Positions 12,498 to 27,000 of a DNA stretch of 64,000 bases are shown in pieces. Each line of letters begins with the position of its first letter. Position 1 is the first letter of the stretch. The DNA is from Mactromeris polynyma (lineage: Eukaryota > Mollusca > Bivalvia > Venerida > Mactridae), in the NCBI GenBank assembly GCA_032209605.1, contig JASFXZ010000001.1, positions 35,406,619-35,470,618 on the forward strand, written 5' to 3'. The translations under genes were made by a program, and so were the position numbers. A model generated the notes under the pieces. It made no database searches. It saw nothing but the letters and a program-made list of their open reading frames with translations, and was not told the origin of the DNA.

Positions 12498-13982
12498 ATG
12501 AGAAAGATTACTTGTGCGTGCAGCATAAATACTTAACTTTATATGTGAACAAACGGAATAGTTCGTGCCCATGTAAACAAAGAACGACAATGATTTAGTT
12601 CAATATTAAACGATCCGTACATCACTTAAGCTAAGTTATACTGACTTTGTCCTTAAAATGTATTTAATAAAAGAACATAATTATCATAGAGTCTAAATTA
12701 CGGTTACAACTGTGTACATGTATATTTTTAAGTCGACTTGATATTGAAAAAAAGCCTTTTAATTGAAGCAAGATGACCTAGACCTGACAAAGATGTGAAT
12801 TATGAATTAGTGGCAGAGACTAACTAAGATACATAGTCGTTTTGGAGTCCATTTATTCCCCTTACGCTTGGTTAAAACAGAATGTATTCAAGACTCGACG
12901 CGTTAGCTGCAGAATACATAACAAGTACATTGTTACGCCATTGATGCGTTGAATACGACATATTTTCTTCACTCAGGCCTTACTATATAAATAAATATGT
13001 CAGGTACAATAATTAGCAACATAATCGACGCTCTTTGAGTCACAATTATTACCGAAGCATGCAATTATGGTTGTCTCATTATTGTGAACTAAGTGGATTT
13101 CTATGTGAAATAAATACTTGCTACTAAATATTATACAACCTATGATGTAGTTTTGTCAGCATTTGTTAAAATCAATCTCAACCAGTTGGCTGTATAGACG
13201 TCATAACAAGTTACAAGCTACTCGAGAACGGGTAACAATACATTCAATCCTACTGGTTGCTGTGCTGTGTGGTGACTAACGATGTTTGTCCGCTGAACCC
13301 GGGTGAGGCACATGTTGTCCGCTACAATGTATCCAAAGTGCGTGTAAGTCATCCTCATTTGATTCATGTGGGGATGCTGCCTGTTGACTCGGATGATAAG
13401 GTTAGTACGGGAAACCATGGACATTGGTTAGGTCTACTGGATGCTGAACATAGATTATTACTAACCTATTGTTGACAAAAGGGGCCAAGACTCTTACACA
13501 GCAATGGATATACATGTATATTCAATATCATATTTCAGAGTAATTATAATATATACCAATTTTATACATGTATACTTACTCTGTATAATACGGGTATTTA
13601 ACGAATACAAACTCGACCACAATAGTTACATGGTTTGTGTGTAAGGCCATACAAAATTGACTCTATCTTTAGCGACAGGTTCATTTCTTATATACCTTAC
13701 CTACCAGAGAGGAACACACGAACATTGATCTTTGTCATCTATAACATTTGCTCATGGAAAAAAACAGGAATTCGAACTATATAAAGATATAAAATACACA
13801 ATACCAGTACATACACAACAAATAATACAGGTAAATGTCTATAATTATCATAAAAAGCTTTTTAGAGTTTTTGAGAATTGCTTTTCAGTAACCTTTCACC
13901 ATAGCTTTAAGACCCATGAAAACTCTATCCGACTTTTAAAAACAAATTTACTATATGCAAATATACTGTTTAAAATACTACA
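12498..13982. other. Gene-free stretch
   Basis: The 72-residue open frame at 13257-13475 (containing NPGEAHVVRYNVSKVRVSHP) looks a little more protein-like than its neighbours and could be a transposon relic, but I cannot assign it. Nothing else is supported. Confidence 0.4.
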
Positions 13983-14241
13983 AAAAGATGGTCGGCGCAA
14001 TTTGAAGGTTAGGTTTTTGTCGTGCAACATAAACAATGCCGAGATGTTAAGATTGCTGGTCACTCCAGATCCAAAATTGATTTCGGTAGATTCACCGAAA
14101 TGCAGTAGATTTCGGTAAGGTAACCAATCCGCGTCAAGGTTACAAACGTTGTTCGGTTGAAGAGAAATTGCCTCGGTGGTTAACGTAAGATTTCATTGAA
14201 TTACACAACACTGATGTGCAAATAGCAAAACCGAAAAAATG
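13983..14241 (+). mobile_element. MITE-like dispersed repeat, family A, copy 2
   Basis: It starts at AAGATGGTCGGCGCAATTTG and ends at about CAAAACCGAAAAAATG. It is homologous to the copies at 445, 48223 and 61824, and it lacks a short internal segment around CGTACC that copy 61824 retains. It is non-coding. Confidence 0.75.
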
Positions 14242-14514
14242 AAATGGCAGAATGAATGCTACTTCACATCATGTGTCACTGCAAGCAAAAACATTTATGC
14301 CAACATGATGTTGCATTTCAGAGAGATGCACTTGGTTAAGATGCCTTACGGAATGTACAGAAAAAAGTGTTAATTTCCTTTAAAATAATTAACATTACAA
14401 TGCCAATCTTGACTGAGATCATATGTAACAGTGAAAGAGATCGCAAAAATCAGTTCAACTCAAACATTTCAAAGACTAAACTTCAGAAAACTTTTAATCT
14501 TGAACTCCATAGCT

Positions 14515-15172
14515 TTTAACACTTATACACAGCCTTACTTGTAGGTTACCTTTTACAGACAGATTTAAATACCACTGTGGTGGCGCTCTTGTATATCAAA
14601 CACGTAATGGTATGGTCCCTAATTACCTGGCTGAGTTACTTGTTTTTGCAAATAATCAACACTATTCACTTCGATCGGCTTCAAAACTTGACTGATGTTT
14701 AAAGAAAACGCCACGAACTAATTATTTTAAATATTCATTTTCTTATTACAGTATGAAGGTTTGGAATGACATTCCATGTGCTACAAGAAATGCGAAGAGG
14801 TTAACGACCTTCAAACATAAATATAAAACTCACCTTTTAAATCGCAGTAATTACGTTGCATATTTTTTTAATTGTGACATAATAATATATGTATGTATAT
14901 ATTATGTTCATATCAATTTATATGATGTAATTGATCGAGTGTCTGTCGGTGAGTGAATTAAACTGTTAAATTATAATAAATAATACAGTGTGTAAATCTT
15001 ATTTATATACATGTGATTGTATTGTGTAAATGTTTTCAATTTTTATTGAAATGTATGTTTTTGTTTACAGAAGGCCACATTGTAAATATGATGTTTTTTT
15101 ATAGTTTTATAATTTCATCATAATGTGTAACCACCTTCTCAAAATAAAGATGATATTATTATTATTAATTTT
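14515..15172 (+). mobile_element. Degraded 3' end of a non-LTR retrotransposon
   Basis: In one frame, 14555-14695 reads a decayed C-terminal reverse-transcriptase region (RFKYHCGGALVYQTRNGMVP, then NYLAELLV and YSLRSAS). After an in-frame TGA it continues to KVWNDIPCATRNAKRLTTFK and HLLNR. The order 'K..NG..P.YL..LL', 'SLRS', 'WN.IP...R.A..L..FK....HLL' is typical of CR1/L2/Jockey-like LINE ends. The 3' UTR ends with AATAAAGATGATATTATTATT, a short-repeat tail typical of CR1/L2 elements. Only the last part of ORF2 remains, so this is a dead 5'-truncated copy. Confidence 0.7.
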
Positions 15173-15414
15173 TTGTAAGTTCACATTTTTTGGCCTTCAG
15201 TTTCTTTCGTGTTTTTTTTTTCGAATAGACGAAGTTCTCCCCACCTGAGGACGCTAAACATAGATACAATAAGGTATGGCCTAATTACACACTGTGTAAA
15301 CTGTTTGCTTGTAAATCCATATCAGGCGAATAGAGGCATAACATGTATCTGATCATCACGTGGCCATTAGAAATACAGGAATCTCACAGCAAGCGAAACA
15401 GTTATCAGATGTAC

Positions 15415-15712
15415 GATGTACATGTATGTTCATTCAGTATATATATATCGTACATGTATGTTCATTCAGTATATGTATATCGTACATGTATGTTCATTCA
15501 GTATATATATATCGTACATGTATGTTCATTCAGTATATGTATATCGTACATGTATGTTCATTCAGTATATGTATATCGTACATGTATGTTCATTCAGTAT
15601 ATATATATCGTACATGTATGTTCATTCAGTATATGTATATCGTACATGTATGTTCATTCAGTATATATATATCGTACATGTATGTTCATTCAATATACAT
15701 GTATATATATCG
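15415..15712. repeat. 32-bp tandem array, about 9 copies
   Basis: Units contain CGTACATGTATGTTCATTCA followed by a GTATATGTATAT or GTATATATATAT stretch, 32 bp in total. Because 32 is not a multiple of 3 and no stop occurs in the unit, all three plus frames stay open and give three overlapping false ORFs. There are no unique spacers, so this is not a CRISPR array. Confidence 0.95.
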
Positions 15713-17899
15713 TATACTTTTATAATATAATTGTGCTTCAAAGATAAAAACAACATGTGAAGCGGTTGATAAAATCCTTGAAGGATTAAACCTGTTGTCA
15801 CTGATTATATATCCTATGCGTCGCGGAATCTTATTCTCTGTTTTTTTATCAAAGTAGTTGTTCAAATTTTTATAAATGATAAGATTCGACCACAATTGTA
15901 CTGTCTGTGTCTCTTTTCAATCGATGTTAGCCGAATTTAGCATATTGTAATCCTTAAAGAACAGGTTAATGAAATAAATTTCATACAGAAAATCCGATCA
16001 TGCGATATATATCCGTATTACCCTTACTTAACACTATCTATACAATTATATCTATTTCTAATTAAACATTTTTGTATTGTATGTGTTAAATACACAAAAT
16101 TAAAAATGATCGGACTAAATCTCAAGAGTACTTTTTACGGACCGTATAATTATGTTCATCTTATAAACTATTCGAGTAATAATGGAATGTACCTCAGCGT
16201 GAGGGGTAATATTAATGACATTGCAATGTACCTCATAACCCCTAACGGTTAAGTCGTAAGTTGCACGGGTCCGGGATCGTCTGTAGGTCCCATCTGACAG
16301 AGGCATGAAAGTTGTGCATGCTTAATTTTCAACCAAGGGCTATACAGCGCCCTTACATGTAAAAAAATCTTCTAAAATTCGTTCGGGCCCGCACGGTAAA
16401 CCAAGCGGCAATCCACGGGCTCTCCAGGTTTTGGTCCGTAAACTATCCGGGAGCTTCATATAATGAACATAAATAGATTGATCAATAAAGTAAAACCAAC
16501 AGGTATGAATGATTACAAAACCGCCTTGCCGGGTTCGTTTTATCGCCGATGTTTATGATCGATTTCGAAATTTCTTTATAAGTTGACTTTTTGCGACTTT
16601 AACAACTCATTGAAATAAAAGTCGGCGAATATGAGCAATGAACACTGTCGCTTTAATGACGATGTTGTTAGACTCCTGGGTGGCTGAATACCCCCGGTGT
16701 CAGAGTCCAGACTACGTCTACCCACCTGTTGTAGATCTGGTATAAGTTCATTGGTGAAAGTTTTTTTGTATGATTAACAAAGAGGGACATATGTGTTTGT
16801 CTGGTAAAGGTCGGTGGCCTTATTCCTAAACATTATAAGTCTGAATCTCACACAGACTTAAAATAATAGATCTTCTTTTTGCTCATTTGTTGTTATAATG
16901 TAGATTTTAACACAAATTGACAAAACTGTACAGATGGAAACAGTAATTTCATTTGTTTAGATTCAATGGAAACAAAATGGTGGTAAATATAAAGTTTGCA
17001 AATTCAAAGTTTTAGTCTGCGTTACCGACTTAAAGTGTATGTGAAGAATGCCTCAGCACTGATATTATATATTTAGCCTCCGTCTGCAGTCTTGTTATAC
17101 TAGTGATATATAGGAGACATTCCTTTTCTATATATGTATTGTTGATTTAACCAAGTATATATTCAGTTTTTAGGGAATGCATGTTAGGGAATGCATGTTA
17201 TATCATTTATTGGTGTCTACCCTGCTTGAAGCGTTCGTCCCTCAATGTACATTATATTAAACAAACGTATAAATCAAACAAAAAAACACTGAACATTTAC
17301 TGATATCACAATTCAGATTTATTGATATTAAATTTCTTTGTAGTGTTATTTTTTCATTTTATAACACGTTTAAATCACTGTATATATCATACATTTAGGT
17401 TATTTTTCCGTTGTATTGACGCACTAACTCTATTACAAATGTGTTAAAAGCTGGTATTCCTGTTCTTTGATTTAAAATGAGGCTTTTTTTCTGTATACAG
17501 AAACAGACTTAGGCACATGATTTTAAATTGATTCGGTAAATAACTTCAACGTTATCAAAAATGCATGAATTTAAATCCTATATTTAGCAGCAATTATTCA
17601 ACTTGATGCTAGGGTTTGTTTGCTCGCTGCTTAAACCATTCATTTCTCTCAAAACCAATACATTGGCTTTTATTATCTTCCGACATTGTCCATTGATTGG
17701 GAAAATAGTCGAATAAGCGGTAGCGAAAGTTAAATAGCGCCCTTTACTCTATGGATTTAGTTGTAATAAAATGTAAAACCACAAAAAGCGGCGTCGAAAT
17801 CTTAAAGTTTTGTGTAAATAAATATTTGAAATTAAGAATGTGACATCTACACAAAGGAATTAACAGAAAATAAACGCGTGTATTTATCACCTCTCTGCA
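15713..17899. other. Gene-free stretch upstream of the seven-exon gene
   Basis: Contains a direct duplication of AGGGAATGCATGTT at about 17171-17198. The promoter of the gene at 17951 should lie in its right part or further upstream, but no clear TATA box is visible. Confidence 0.4.
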
Positions 17900-17900
17900 G
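17899..17900 (+). promoter_or_regulatory. Possible 3' splice site of a 5' UTR intron
   Basis: TTATCACCTCTCTGCAG ends at 17900, a good pyrimidine-rich acceptor 50 bp before the start ATG of the seven-exon gene. It suggests that the true first exon is non-coding and lies further upstream. RNA evidence is needed to confirm it. Confidence 0.35.
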
Positions 17901-17950
17901 TGTAATACAGATTGTACGATTGAGATTAGTTTGTGTTGTCCGACGATAAC

Positions 17951-18037
17951 ATGCCGACGAGAATACAAAGGCCCTGGACGACTCAGTATACCGACGACTA
18001 CAAGAGAGTGCCATGGAAACCGCCGATTAACCGGAAG
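17951..18037 (+). CDS. Seven-exon gene, coding exon 1
   Basis: Encodes residues 1-29 from the ATG at 17951 and ends AAG|GTGAGT, a strong phase-0 donor. The sequence AGTGCCATGGAAAC at 18007-18020 matches 11 of 14 positions of a palindromic RFX X-box, but it is coding and may be chance. Confidence 0.7.
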
Positions 18038-21000
18038 GTGAGTGGAGCTAATCAATTTATATATCTGTCAAATATTTTCCTCGATAAAATTATTTTTTTG
18101 CATTGATTACTTTAATACAGTGACAGCATTTTAATCAGTGACTACTTTAATATGCTGCGATTGAGAAAATAATGTTATCATTAATTTTGTTTGATAAATA
18201 AATACGGCGTTACAATTTCACATTATCATACAAAATGAATACGTGGGGTATATTTAGTTATCAATCTCATTTAGTCCCCGGTCTAGGCTCAAAGGTTTGG
18301 CCACGTGGCATTATCATGTATGTGCCATTGCTCGCATGATCACAACCACGTATACCTGTGTTACTTGATCAACGTATATTTGTGGTAGAGCGTACACAGC
18401 AATATTAGAGATATATGGTACATAGTGAATTTATGGAGGATCGGACTCGAATGATTATTTCATACAAACTTTGACCAGTGCTTGAAACTTTTATTAAGTG
18501 TGTCTATGTCGATATGATTATAGGGTATCGAATTCATTTAGTTTAAACTTATATATTTTACATCGATTGTGAAACAAGTTCTTACAACTTCTACTAATCA
18601 CTCTCGATGACTGCTTCCTGGGTTACAAACCAGTACTCTACCCATATTCATGGATTGTGAAGTGTGAGTAAAAACCCCGCTCAAAGGGGAGCTCAAACTA
18701 TCGACCGTTCAGATAAGGAGTCAGGCGTTCCACCTCTCCATCACCACGCCTCCCCATCGAATTAATTTACCACATGCCACTTCTTTCTTACTCCTCTTGC
18801 TGAACTTAAACAAATATACAATGCAACCTCTCCAGACCAGCGCACTTTGGGAGACGTACATTGATGACTGTTGTCGAGAGGTGCTTGCTCTAAAGAGGTT
18901 AAGTTGATTGTAAATTCTTACTACAGGAAAATTAAATGTTGTTGAAGAGAGGTTATTGCTCGACAGAGGGTCGCTTTTGATATGTTACACTTAATCTAAA
19001 TTCCCTAAAGCGCATTTGATCCGTTACTCGTAAAGTTAGGGGTATGAAAATACGGCATTTTCTTTCATTGCACTAAAAACAAATATTGCTGGATAAATTA
19101 GTACGGTGAGGACATTCACTCTTCATTATTTTCTCCTAGGAAATATTGAATTTGGGAAGTTTCAACGACGATTTCAACTTCACAAATTCATGATTTCAAG
19201 TTCACGAATTCACGAATTTACGATTTCAACTTCACGAATTCAATATTTCCTCGGAGAGAAATAATGAAGGATGTGAATCTCTCCATTGGTATTTCATAGA
19301 GTACACATTTATTCACACCCTTCAACTTGTATCGTAAAGTGAGTCTGTTTTTGAATTAACATGTTGAGTTATTGTGATACTTGTGTTTACTTAATATAGC
19401 GTTCGTTTTATAAAGATTGTTATATATAAAATCGTGATGTGCACTAAAATGTGATAACATGTCACAGGCATAGTTAAATAACACAACGTTTAGTGCTCAA
19501 TGACATTTTCTTTCCATGGGGTCTTATCACGAACATTTTAAGACTGAAACTCATTATTAAGATATATACTGTATTAGCAACCTATAGGAACAAAAAGAAC
19601 ATCTAACATTTTAAAGTCTGAGTTTCAGTCTTAAATATTTGTGAATAAGGCCTCAGGGTTCTTATTGCTGGTAAAGCTAATAAAATTTAAAAATATTTGA
19701 ACATTACATTAGTTATAAATACCTCTTTATTATGCATTGCGATGCAATCTCATCCGCTACGAAATAAATGTGTATGAAAATGTTAAATTGTTCAGTGACT
19801 GGAGTCTATGTTCAAGATACACGAGGTTCTGAAAGTGTCTACTTCATTTTGTAATGTTTGAAAGACGTGTTCTTATTGTCTTATATACATGTACATGTAT
19901 TTATAGGTTGGAAAGACATGTCCTTATTTTCTTATATACATATACATGTATTTATAGGTTGGAAAGACGTGTTCTTATTGTCTTATATACATATACATGT
20001 ATTTATAGGTTGGAAAGACGTGTTCTTATTGTCTTATATACATATACATGTATTTATAGGTTGGAAAGACGTGTTCTTATTGTCTTATATACATATACAT
20101 GTATTTATAGGTTGGAAAGACGTGTTCTTATTGTCTTATATACATATACATGTATTTATAGGTTGGAAAGACGTGTTCTTATTGTCTTATATACATGTAC
20201 ATGTATTTATAGGTTGGAAAGACGTGTTCTTATTGTCTTATATACATGTACATGTATTTATAGGTTGGAAAGACGTGTTCTTATTGTCTTATATACATAT
20301 ACATGTATTTATAGGTTGGAAAGACATGTTCTTATTGTCTTATATACATATACATGTATTTATAGGTTGGAAAGACGTGTTCTTATTGTCTTATATACAT
20401 GTACATGTATTTATAGGTTGGAAAGACGTGTTCTTATTGTCTTATATATATATACATGTATTTATAGGTTGGAAAGACATGTTCTTATTGTCTTATATAC
20501 ATGTACATGCATTTATAGGTTGGAAAGACATGTTCTTATTGTCTTATATACATGTACATGTATTTATAGGTTGGAAAGACGTGTTCTTATTGTCTTATAT
20601 ACATATACATGTATTTATAGGTTGGAAAGACGTGTTCTTATTGTCTTATATACATGTACATGTATTTATAGGTTGGACAGACATGTTCTTATTGTCTTAT
20701 ATACATGTACATGCATTTATAGGTTGGACAGACTTGTTCTTATTGTCTTATATACATGTATTTAAAGGTTGGAAAGACATGTTCTTATTGTCTTATATAC
20801 ATGTATTTAAAGGTTGGACAGACATGTTCTTATTGTCTTATATACATGCATTTAATGGTTGGAAAGGCATGTTCTTATTTTCTTATATACATGTACTTAT
20901 AGGTTGGGAAGACATGTTCTTATTTTCTTATATACATGTATTTAAAGGTTGGAAAGACATGTTCTTATTGTCATATATACATGTATTTAAAGGTTGGAAA

Positions 21001-24000
21001 GACATGTTCTTATTGTCATATATACATGTATTTAAAGGTTGGAAAGACATGTTCTTATGGTCATATATATATGTATTTAAAGGTTGAAAAGATATGTTCT
21101 TATTGTCATATATACATGTATTTAAAGGTTGAAAAGATATGTTCTTATTGTCATATATATATGTATTTAAAGGTTGAAAAGATATGTTCTTATTGTCATA
21201 TATATATGTATTTAAAGGTTGAAAAGATATGTTCTTATTGTCATATATACATGTATTTAAAGGTTGGAAAGACATGTTCTTATTGTCATATATATATGTA
21301 TTTAAAGGTTGGAAATATATGTTCTTATTGTCATATATACATGTATTAAAAGGTTGGAAAGACATGTTCTTATTTTCTTATATACATGTATTTAATGGTT
21401 GGAAAGACATGTTCTTATTTTCTTATATACATGTATTTAATGGTTGGAAAGACATGTTCTTATTTTCTTATATACATGTATTTAAAGGTTGGAAAGACAT
21501 GTTCTTATTTTCTTATATACATGTACTTATAGGTTGGGAAGACATGTTCTTATTGTATGTACTTGTATTTTAAGGTTGGAAAGACATGTTTTTATTGTCA
21601 TATATATGTACTTGTATTTAAAGGCGTACCTTGGTATGAATGCAATCTGTTGTAGAGTTGCTGCTAAAAAGTTATGACTGAACCATAATATGACTTCACG
21701 TAATTGTTACACTGTTCAGTCGATTTCCCTGGGACAATGTCATTAACATGGGAACGTTTAAATACAAGGTTTAAACGATTCTTTGTCGTCGCCACAGGCG
21801 CTCATCGGGTCTTTAACAATATCGTGAAAATCGTTAAGTCTGGACTTTTTGAAATCAAATTGACAATTACATAAAACTTCCAATAATGACCCGTGATTTC
21901 GGTTTCTTCCTGTAGAGTTTCTTTTATGTCAGTCGATTAACTGGTCACCTGAACAAACAATTCAATTGACAAAAATGAGAATATGGTGAACACAAGAATT
22001 AGAGCCATCAAACTTTACGACCGGCAATTGACATGAATTAAATTCTAATTGCAAAAATATTGATTATTTCAGGTAATTACAAATCAGTCGGTTGTATTTA
22101 TCTGCTCTTTATATATATGTATATATATAATTATTTGTTTGAAAGACCTTTAACAAGAATAATATTTAGACTTTGCAGTCATTCTGGTTTGCAATAAGTC
22201 TCGTACTTAGGTCGATATGTTGATAACAGTCAAATAATAACTACATAATTTAAAATAAATTATAGTACGTAATAAGCTTGTTTCATAATGTGTATAATAT
22301 TTCCCAACTTTGTCATGTTCTGATTTACTGACGAATTAATAATAATTATTATAAATGTCATCAACAAAATCTTGATTTGTTCATGGCTGCCATGTTTAGT
22401 TATTTGGCTCCGACTTCAGTGCAATTTCTCTATAGCAACAAACTTACTCAGATACAACGTTGAGAGTCTGAAGAGAGGTTTAATTGATGATAAGTAATTA
22501 CCTGATCAAAATTGATACTGTAGTGAGGAGAGGTTGTTGCTCAAGACAGTGACGCGCTATGGAGGTTGAAGTGTACATTTGTTTTGTTTCTGTGTGGAAT
22601 AGCAGTTAAGTCTTTATCTATTTTGGAAAAAGTGAAACAACAGGACACTGCTTATAACACGTACTACGATCTCTATAGAGAAACACTCTCCGGGAGACGC
22701 ACATGTCGGTCCGTTATTGGGAGGTTCTTTCTGTAGAGAGGTTAAATTGATAATAGATTCTTACTAAAGGAAAACATTGATACTGTTGTTGAAGAGAGGT
22801 TCTTACTGAAGGGAGAGCCATTCAGAAGAGGTAGTACTGCATTATAGCATTGTTGCTCAAGACAGTGCCGCTTTGGGAAAAAAATGTTTAGAAAACGAAA
22901 TTCAAATTGAATCTATAAAGTTTGTTTTTCATCGTAAGGGACATAAATAATTAATTCAAGTTTCTGTTAAGACCAATTAAGATATCAACAGAATATGATA
23001 CAGGTTCAGAATTGTGTTTCGTTTATCATCTGCAGAAGATGTCTACGCGTAAATGAAAGCCTTATAGTCTCCTACGTTGAATTCATTGTACATTTTAAGA
23101 TATATACATGTTTAAAATATGTCAGGCAGACGGACGGAATATGGACAGTTGACAGCAACAGAACCTGATGTCCGTAGGTACAGACAATGGACGGACAGAC
23201 AAACAAAAACTCGCCCGTACGTACAGCCGAAAGGACGGACAGACAAACAAAAACTCGCCCGTACGTACAGACTAACGGAGGGACAGATATGTATTTTAGC
23301 AAACAAAATAGTCACCGAAATACATTCCCTATTATCTGATCTAAAAGTCAGTCGTCCGAAAAAGACTTTAAATTATTAAATAAATAATTGATTAATATGG
23401 TTTTGTAAAAAATATTTAAGCGAAGAATAACCAGTCACTGGCGTGGATATTTTGAAAGTATATGGCATTAATATTTGTTTAAACAGGAATATATCGATTG
23501 TGGTGATAAATAGATAAATAATGGTCTATGCGTTATTGTATGTACAGCTTATGGCAAAAGAAAAACCCATTTTCCTACTGAGTTAGTAATGATTAATTAT
23601 TGTTATTGACATTTGGGATCGACTGGGTGATTTCAAATTACGGAATTTCTCTTCAAAATTGTCAATTTTTAAGAACGATCCTTTTTGTCATTTTTTTCTT
23701 TGTTTAGTATGTTTTCGATTTATTTCAGACATGATATAATGTAGGGAAAAGTATTCATATTTATGAGATTGTCGTTATGTGGTTTTCAGGCGGATCGATA
23801 TTGGTAATTAAAATTTTCTAAGCGGCATACTTATACAAATTTGTGTTTGACTAGTCTTGCACATAGATCACAGCTGCTGAAATTCCAACTCAAATATAAA
23901 TGTAGTTAACAATTACAATGTATTCTTGTGCACTGAAAAGTCACAGGTTCCTATAAGAACTATCCTACATGTATGTGTCTATGTGTTGCCTAGGTAACGG

Positions 24001-27000
24001 ACCAACACGTATACATGAGTCACGCAATAGTATATACAACATTCTTTTCCAGTTTGCACTTGTACGCGTAGTATAGAACTAAGTACAAACATAACATGGA
24101 ATAATCCTACTTATGGGGTCAATGGCTCAAGTTCCAATGTAACAAGAAACCATAGATTATGTTACATATGGACGTAAATCCACCTGTGCACACCAAGACC
24201 GCAATTTCTGTTTACAAAGTCACGTTTTGAGGAAGACGAAAAATAGGTCAATGGCGCTACCGGGATTCGAACCCGGGTCTAGTACTGCATGTTTGTTGTG
24301 AAATGGGGGCTTAATAATATCAAATGAAATATGTAATTCAACCGAATATGTTGAAAGAAGTCTAGTTTTCAGCATATCTAGCCAATGTCTCCAGTGTTTT
24401 GCCTTTCCCTAAAAGGGTCCTAACCCCTTAAAGTTTAGATGTTTTCCGCCTGGTTCTGTTATAATTAAATAATAGATAAGCTTTTCATCCAACACGTTGC
24501 TATCTGAGGAATTCGAATAAATATTAACATCACTAATATCACTAACCCACGACGTATATATTTGACTAAATAGACATAAACATAATTCTCAAATTTTAAT
24601 TAAACCTCTAAATATGTTCAATAGAATCACGGCGAGGTGACATAAAACACAATCGGTTGATCAAAGTTTTCCGATACAACGGCAATAACTCAGCGGTTTT
24701 CTTCTTTTCAAATGCACTTAAACAAAATAAATGCTCATTTTTAGCTAAAGTGTATTACCGGACTAAATATAATCTTGGATAACCACAATACGAACATCAT
24801 TGTATTCACACACAAGTGCGCTACGTTGGTTTATTTCACTGAGTTATGATCTGTGAGGACAATTTGCCTACGTACCATCGAAAGTCTAAATGATATTCAG
24901 CGAAAGTACACTTACTCTGAATGTATTACTTTAAGTACATATTTGATGTCCATTGTGAATAGGTACGATCAATAAAACGTAATAATGAAAAGACAAACAC
25001 GTCTGGTCAAACCTATTTGTTTATAAGGTCACCTTGGCGGGCTGGCGAAGAATACACGCAAATCGCTGACCGCAAATGGCCGGTCAGTTATTCAGCATAA
25101 GTTCTAGTTACCTGAATTGAACTTCAAACCACTAAATCATTTACTCAATACGTTGTATTCGCTTAGATCTACCCAGTTATAATACAGACAATTTTGAACC
25201 CAAAGGCCAGTGATAATGTTATACATCGTACAGTTGTCACTTTCCTTGCATCTAACCAAGACTTTCATGGAGTCTAATCAGATATTTCCTATTTACATAC
25301 TGGTACTATGTTAGGCAGGAAACTATGAAAAACATTTCCGTTTTTATCCGAATGGCAAGGGATCGAACCAACAACCTTTTATTGGTCTAAATCCCACCCC
25401 GCTTGTCAATAGCTACGGGGTCGTAGATGTTCCAGACATCAAAATTCACGTATAACAAATACCATCAAGTCTATTCTCGGATGGCAGTCTTATAGAACAT
25501 GATAAAACCCCTACAGTCGGGAATCATCCGGTGTATAATGTCCCCAGCGTGCTGCTCCACCGCCCGCCTACTCGATGGGACGAACCAAGTGCTGGTATGG
25601 TTTACACTTTGCAGACTAAAATATTGACAGCAATAACCAATATAATAATTTGATATTAGTAAGTACATGTTTTGTGGGTTTTTTTCTGTTTCAGAAAGTA
25701 CATCATAACAAAGTCTTTAGACCGGCTGTGCCGCGCGCGACGGAAGTTGTAATTCCACATCCAGTCGCGCGCGCATATCCGCATGCATCTGACAGCTATG
25801 GTTTAGAAGATCCTATGATGGCCGATTATCGGTTGAATGGTGAACGTGAGATTCCAAGTCCAGTGGTTCATAGAGAAGTGGAGCTTGAACCGGATTACGT
25901 CGATGAAGATGGAAACATGATAGGAGGTAATAAGAATATATAAATTATCATCTAAAGCATTAAGAAATCTACGCCATGGTCGGAACAAACTATAAGTATC
26001 ATTGCACTTTGAGCTTAGGATAATGTGCTTAAATTTGTCTTTTTTTAACTTTGTCAATGAACTTTTATACCAATAAGACAAATATACAAATCATAGCATT
26101 ACATTATGTCCTTCATATAAAATATATAAGACTCCCTTGCTGTGAACATGTTGACCATCGCACATGCGTCCATGCAACAAACTGACAGGTTTAAATGTCT
26201 TTAAGAAATTGCTAGCACTAGGGGCCAACATAGTATATCCCGAACTTCATATCATATTGCGTCCCATCTCAAACCCCATCAAGTATGTTGGTGATTTATT
26301 TCTATTAGTTTATATGTCATGTTTGTATCGTTCTTGTATATGCTCTACATTGTTGAAACATTTTAAAACATGTGTTTTCACGCGCCGCCATGGGTTGTAC
26401 TTCAAATTCTGTTACATCAATTTCCTGTCGCCCATGTAATTCTTCCAGCGGAAGATTTATGTATAACTCTACGAATCGTTTTTTTTTTCAAAATTCCTCC
26501 TCACTGTATAATTCGTTTCAATCCTGATACTGAATAACAGATGAAAGAGACAAACAGTATAACTGTATAGTATCATGTATTAACGCGGTAGGCATTGTAA
26601 CACCATTGCGAAACCCGCCCCCGCAAATGTGTGACGCCCCGGGCACCGTCTCCGATATATCATTGTCTGACATTGCCGGGTGCTTTCCTGTTACCAAGCT
26701 GTCGTGAGATTAACCAGTCGACAATGAGATTTTATCTGCGTATTAAAGCCCTATTAATATTTACAACATTCAGTGTGCAGCATGCATTAATACATTCAAA
26801 TAATTATTTGCAAAGCCCTCATTGATTTGAATAACTTATACATCTGATGTACTTAAACCATACCAAGTTGACGTAATTCCTAATCGCCTGAAATGCATTT
26901 ATACATTGGGTACATTGTTTGCTTTTTCAAATACATTAGTATGGTTTAGAAGTAATCGATCATTGTTTAAATCTTGTTATCAACTTTGCTAAGGTGAGCA

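Noticed and set aside
13257..13475. 72-residue frame with a protein-like look (NPGEAHVVRYNVSKVRV)
   Set aside because: Could be a retroelement fragment, but I see no motif that assigns it.
15343..15747. Three overlapping plus-strand frames of 104-134 residues
   Set aside because: All derive from the 32-bp array.
18007..18020. RFX X-box in exon 1 as proof of a ciliary gene
   Set aside because: Only 11 of 14 positions match and the site is within coding sequence, so chance is likely.
19854..21087. Plus-strand open frames of 303 and 409 residues
   Set aside because: Produced by a 51/45-bp tandem repeat whose unit is a multiple of three, inside intron 1 of another gene.
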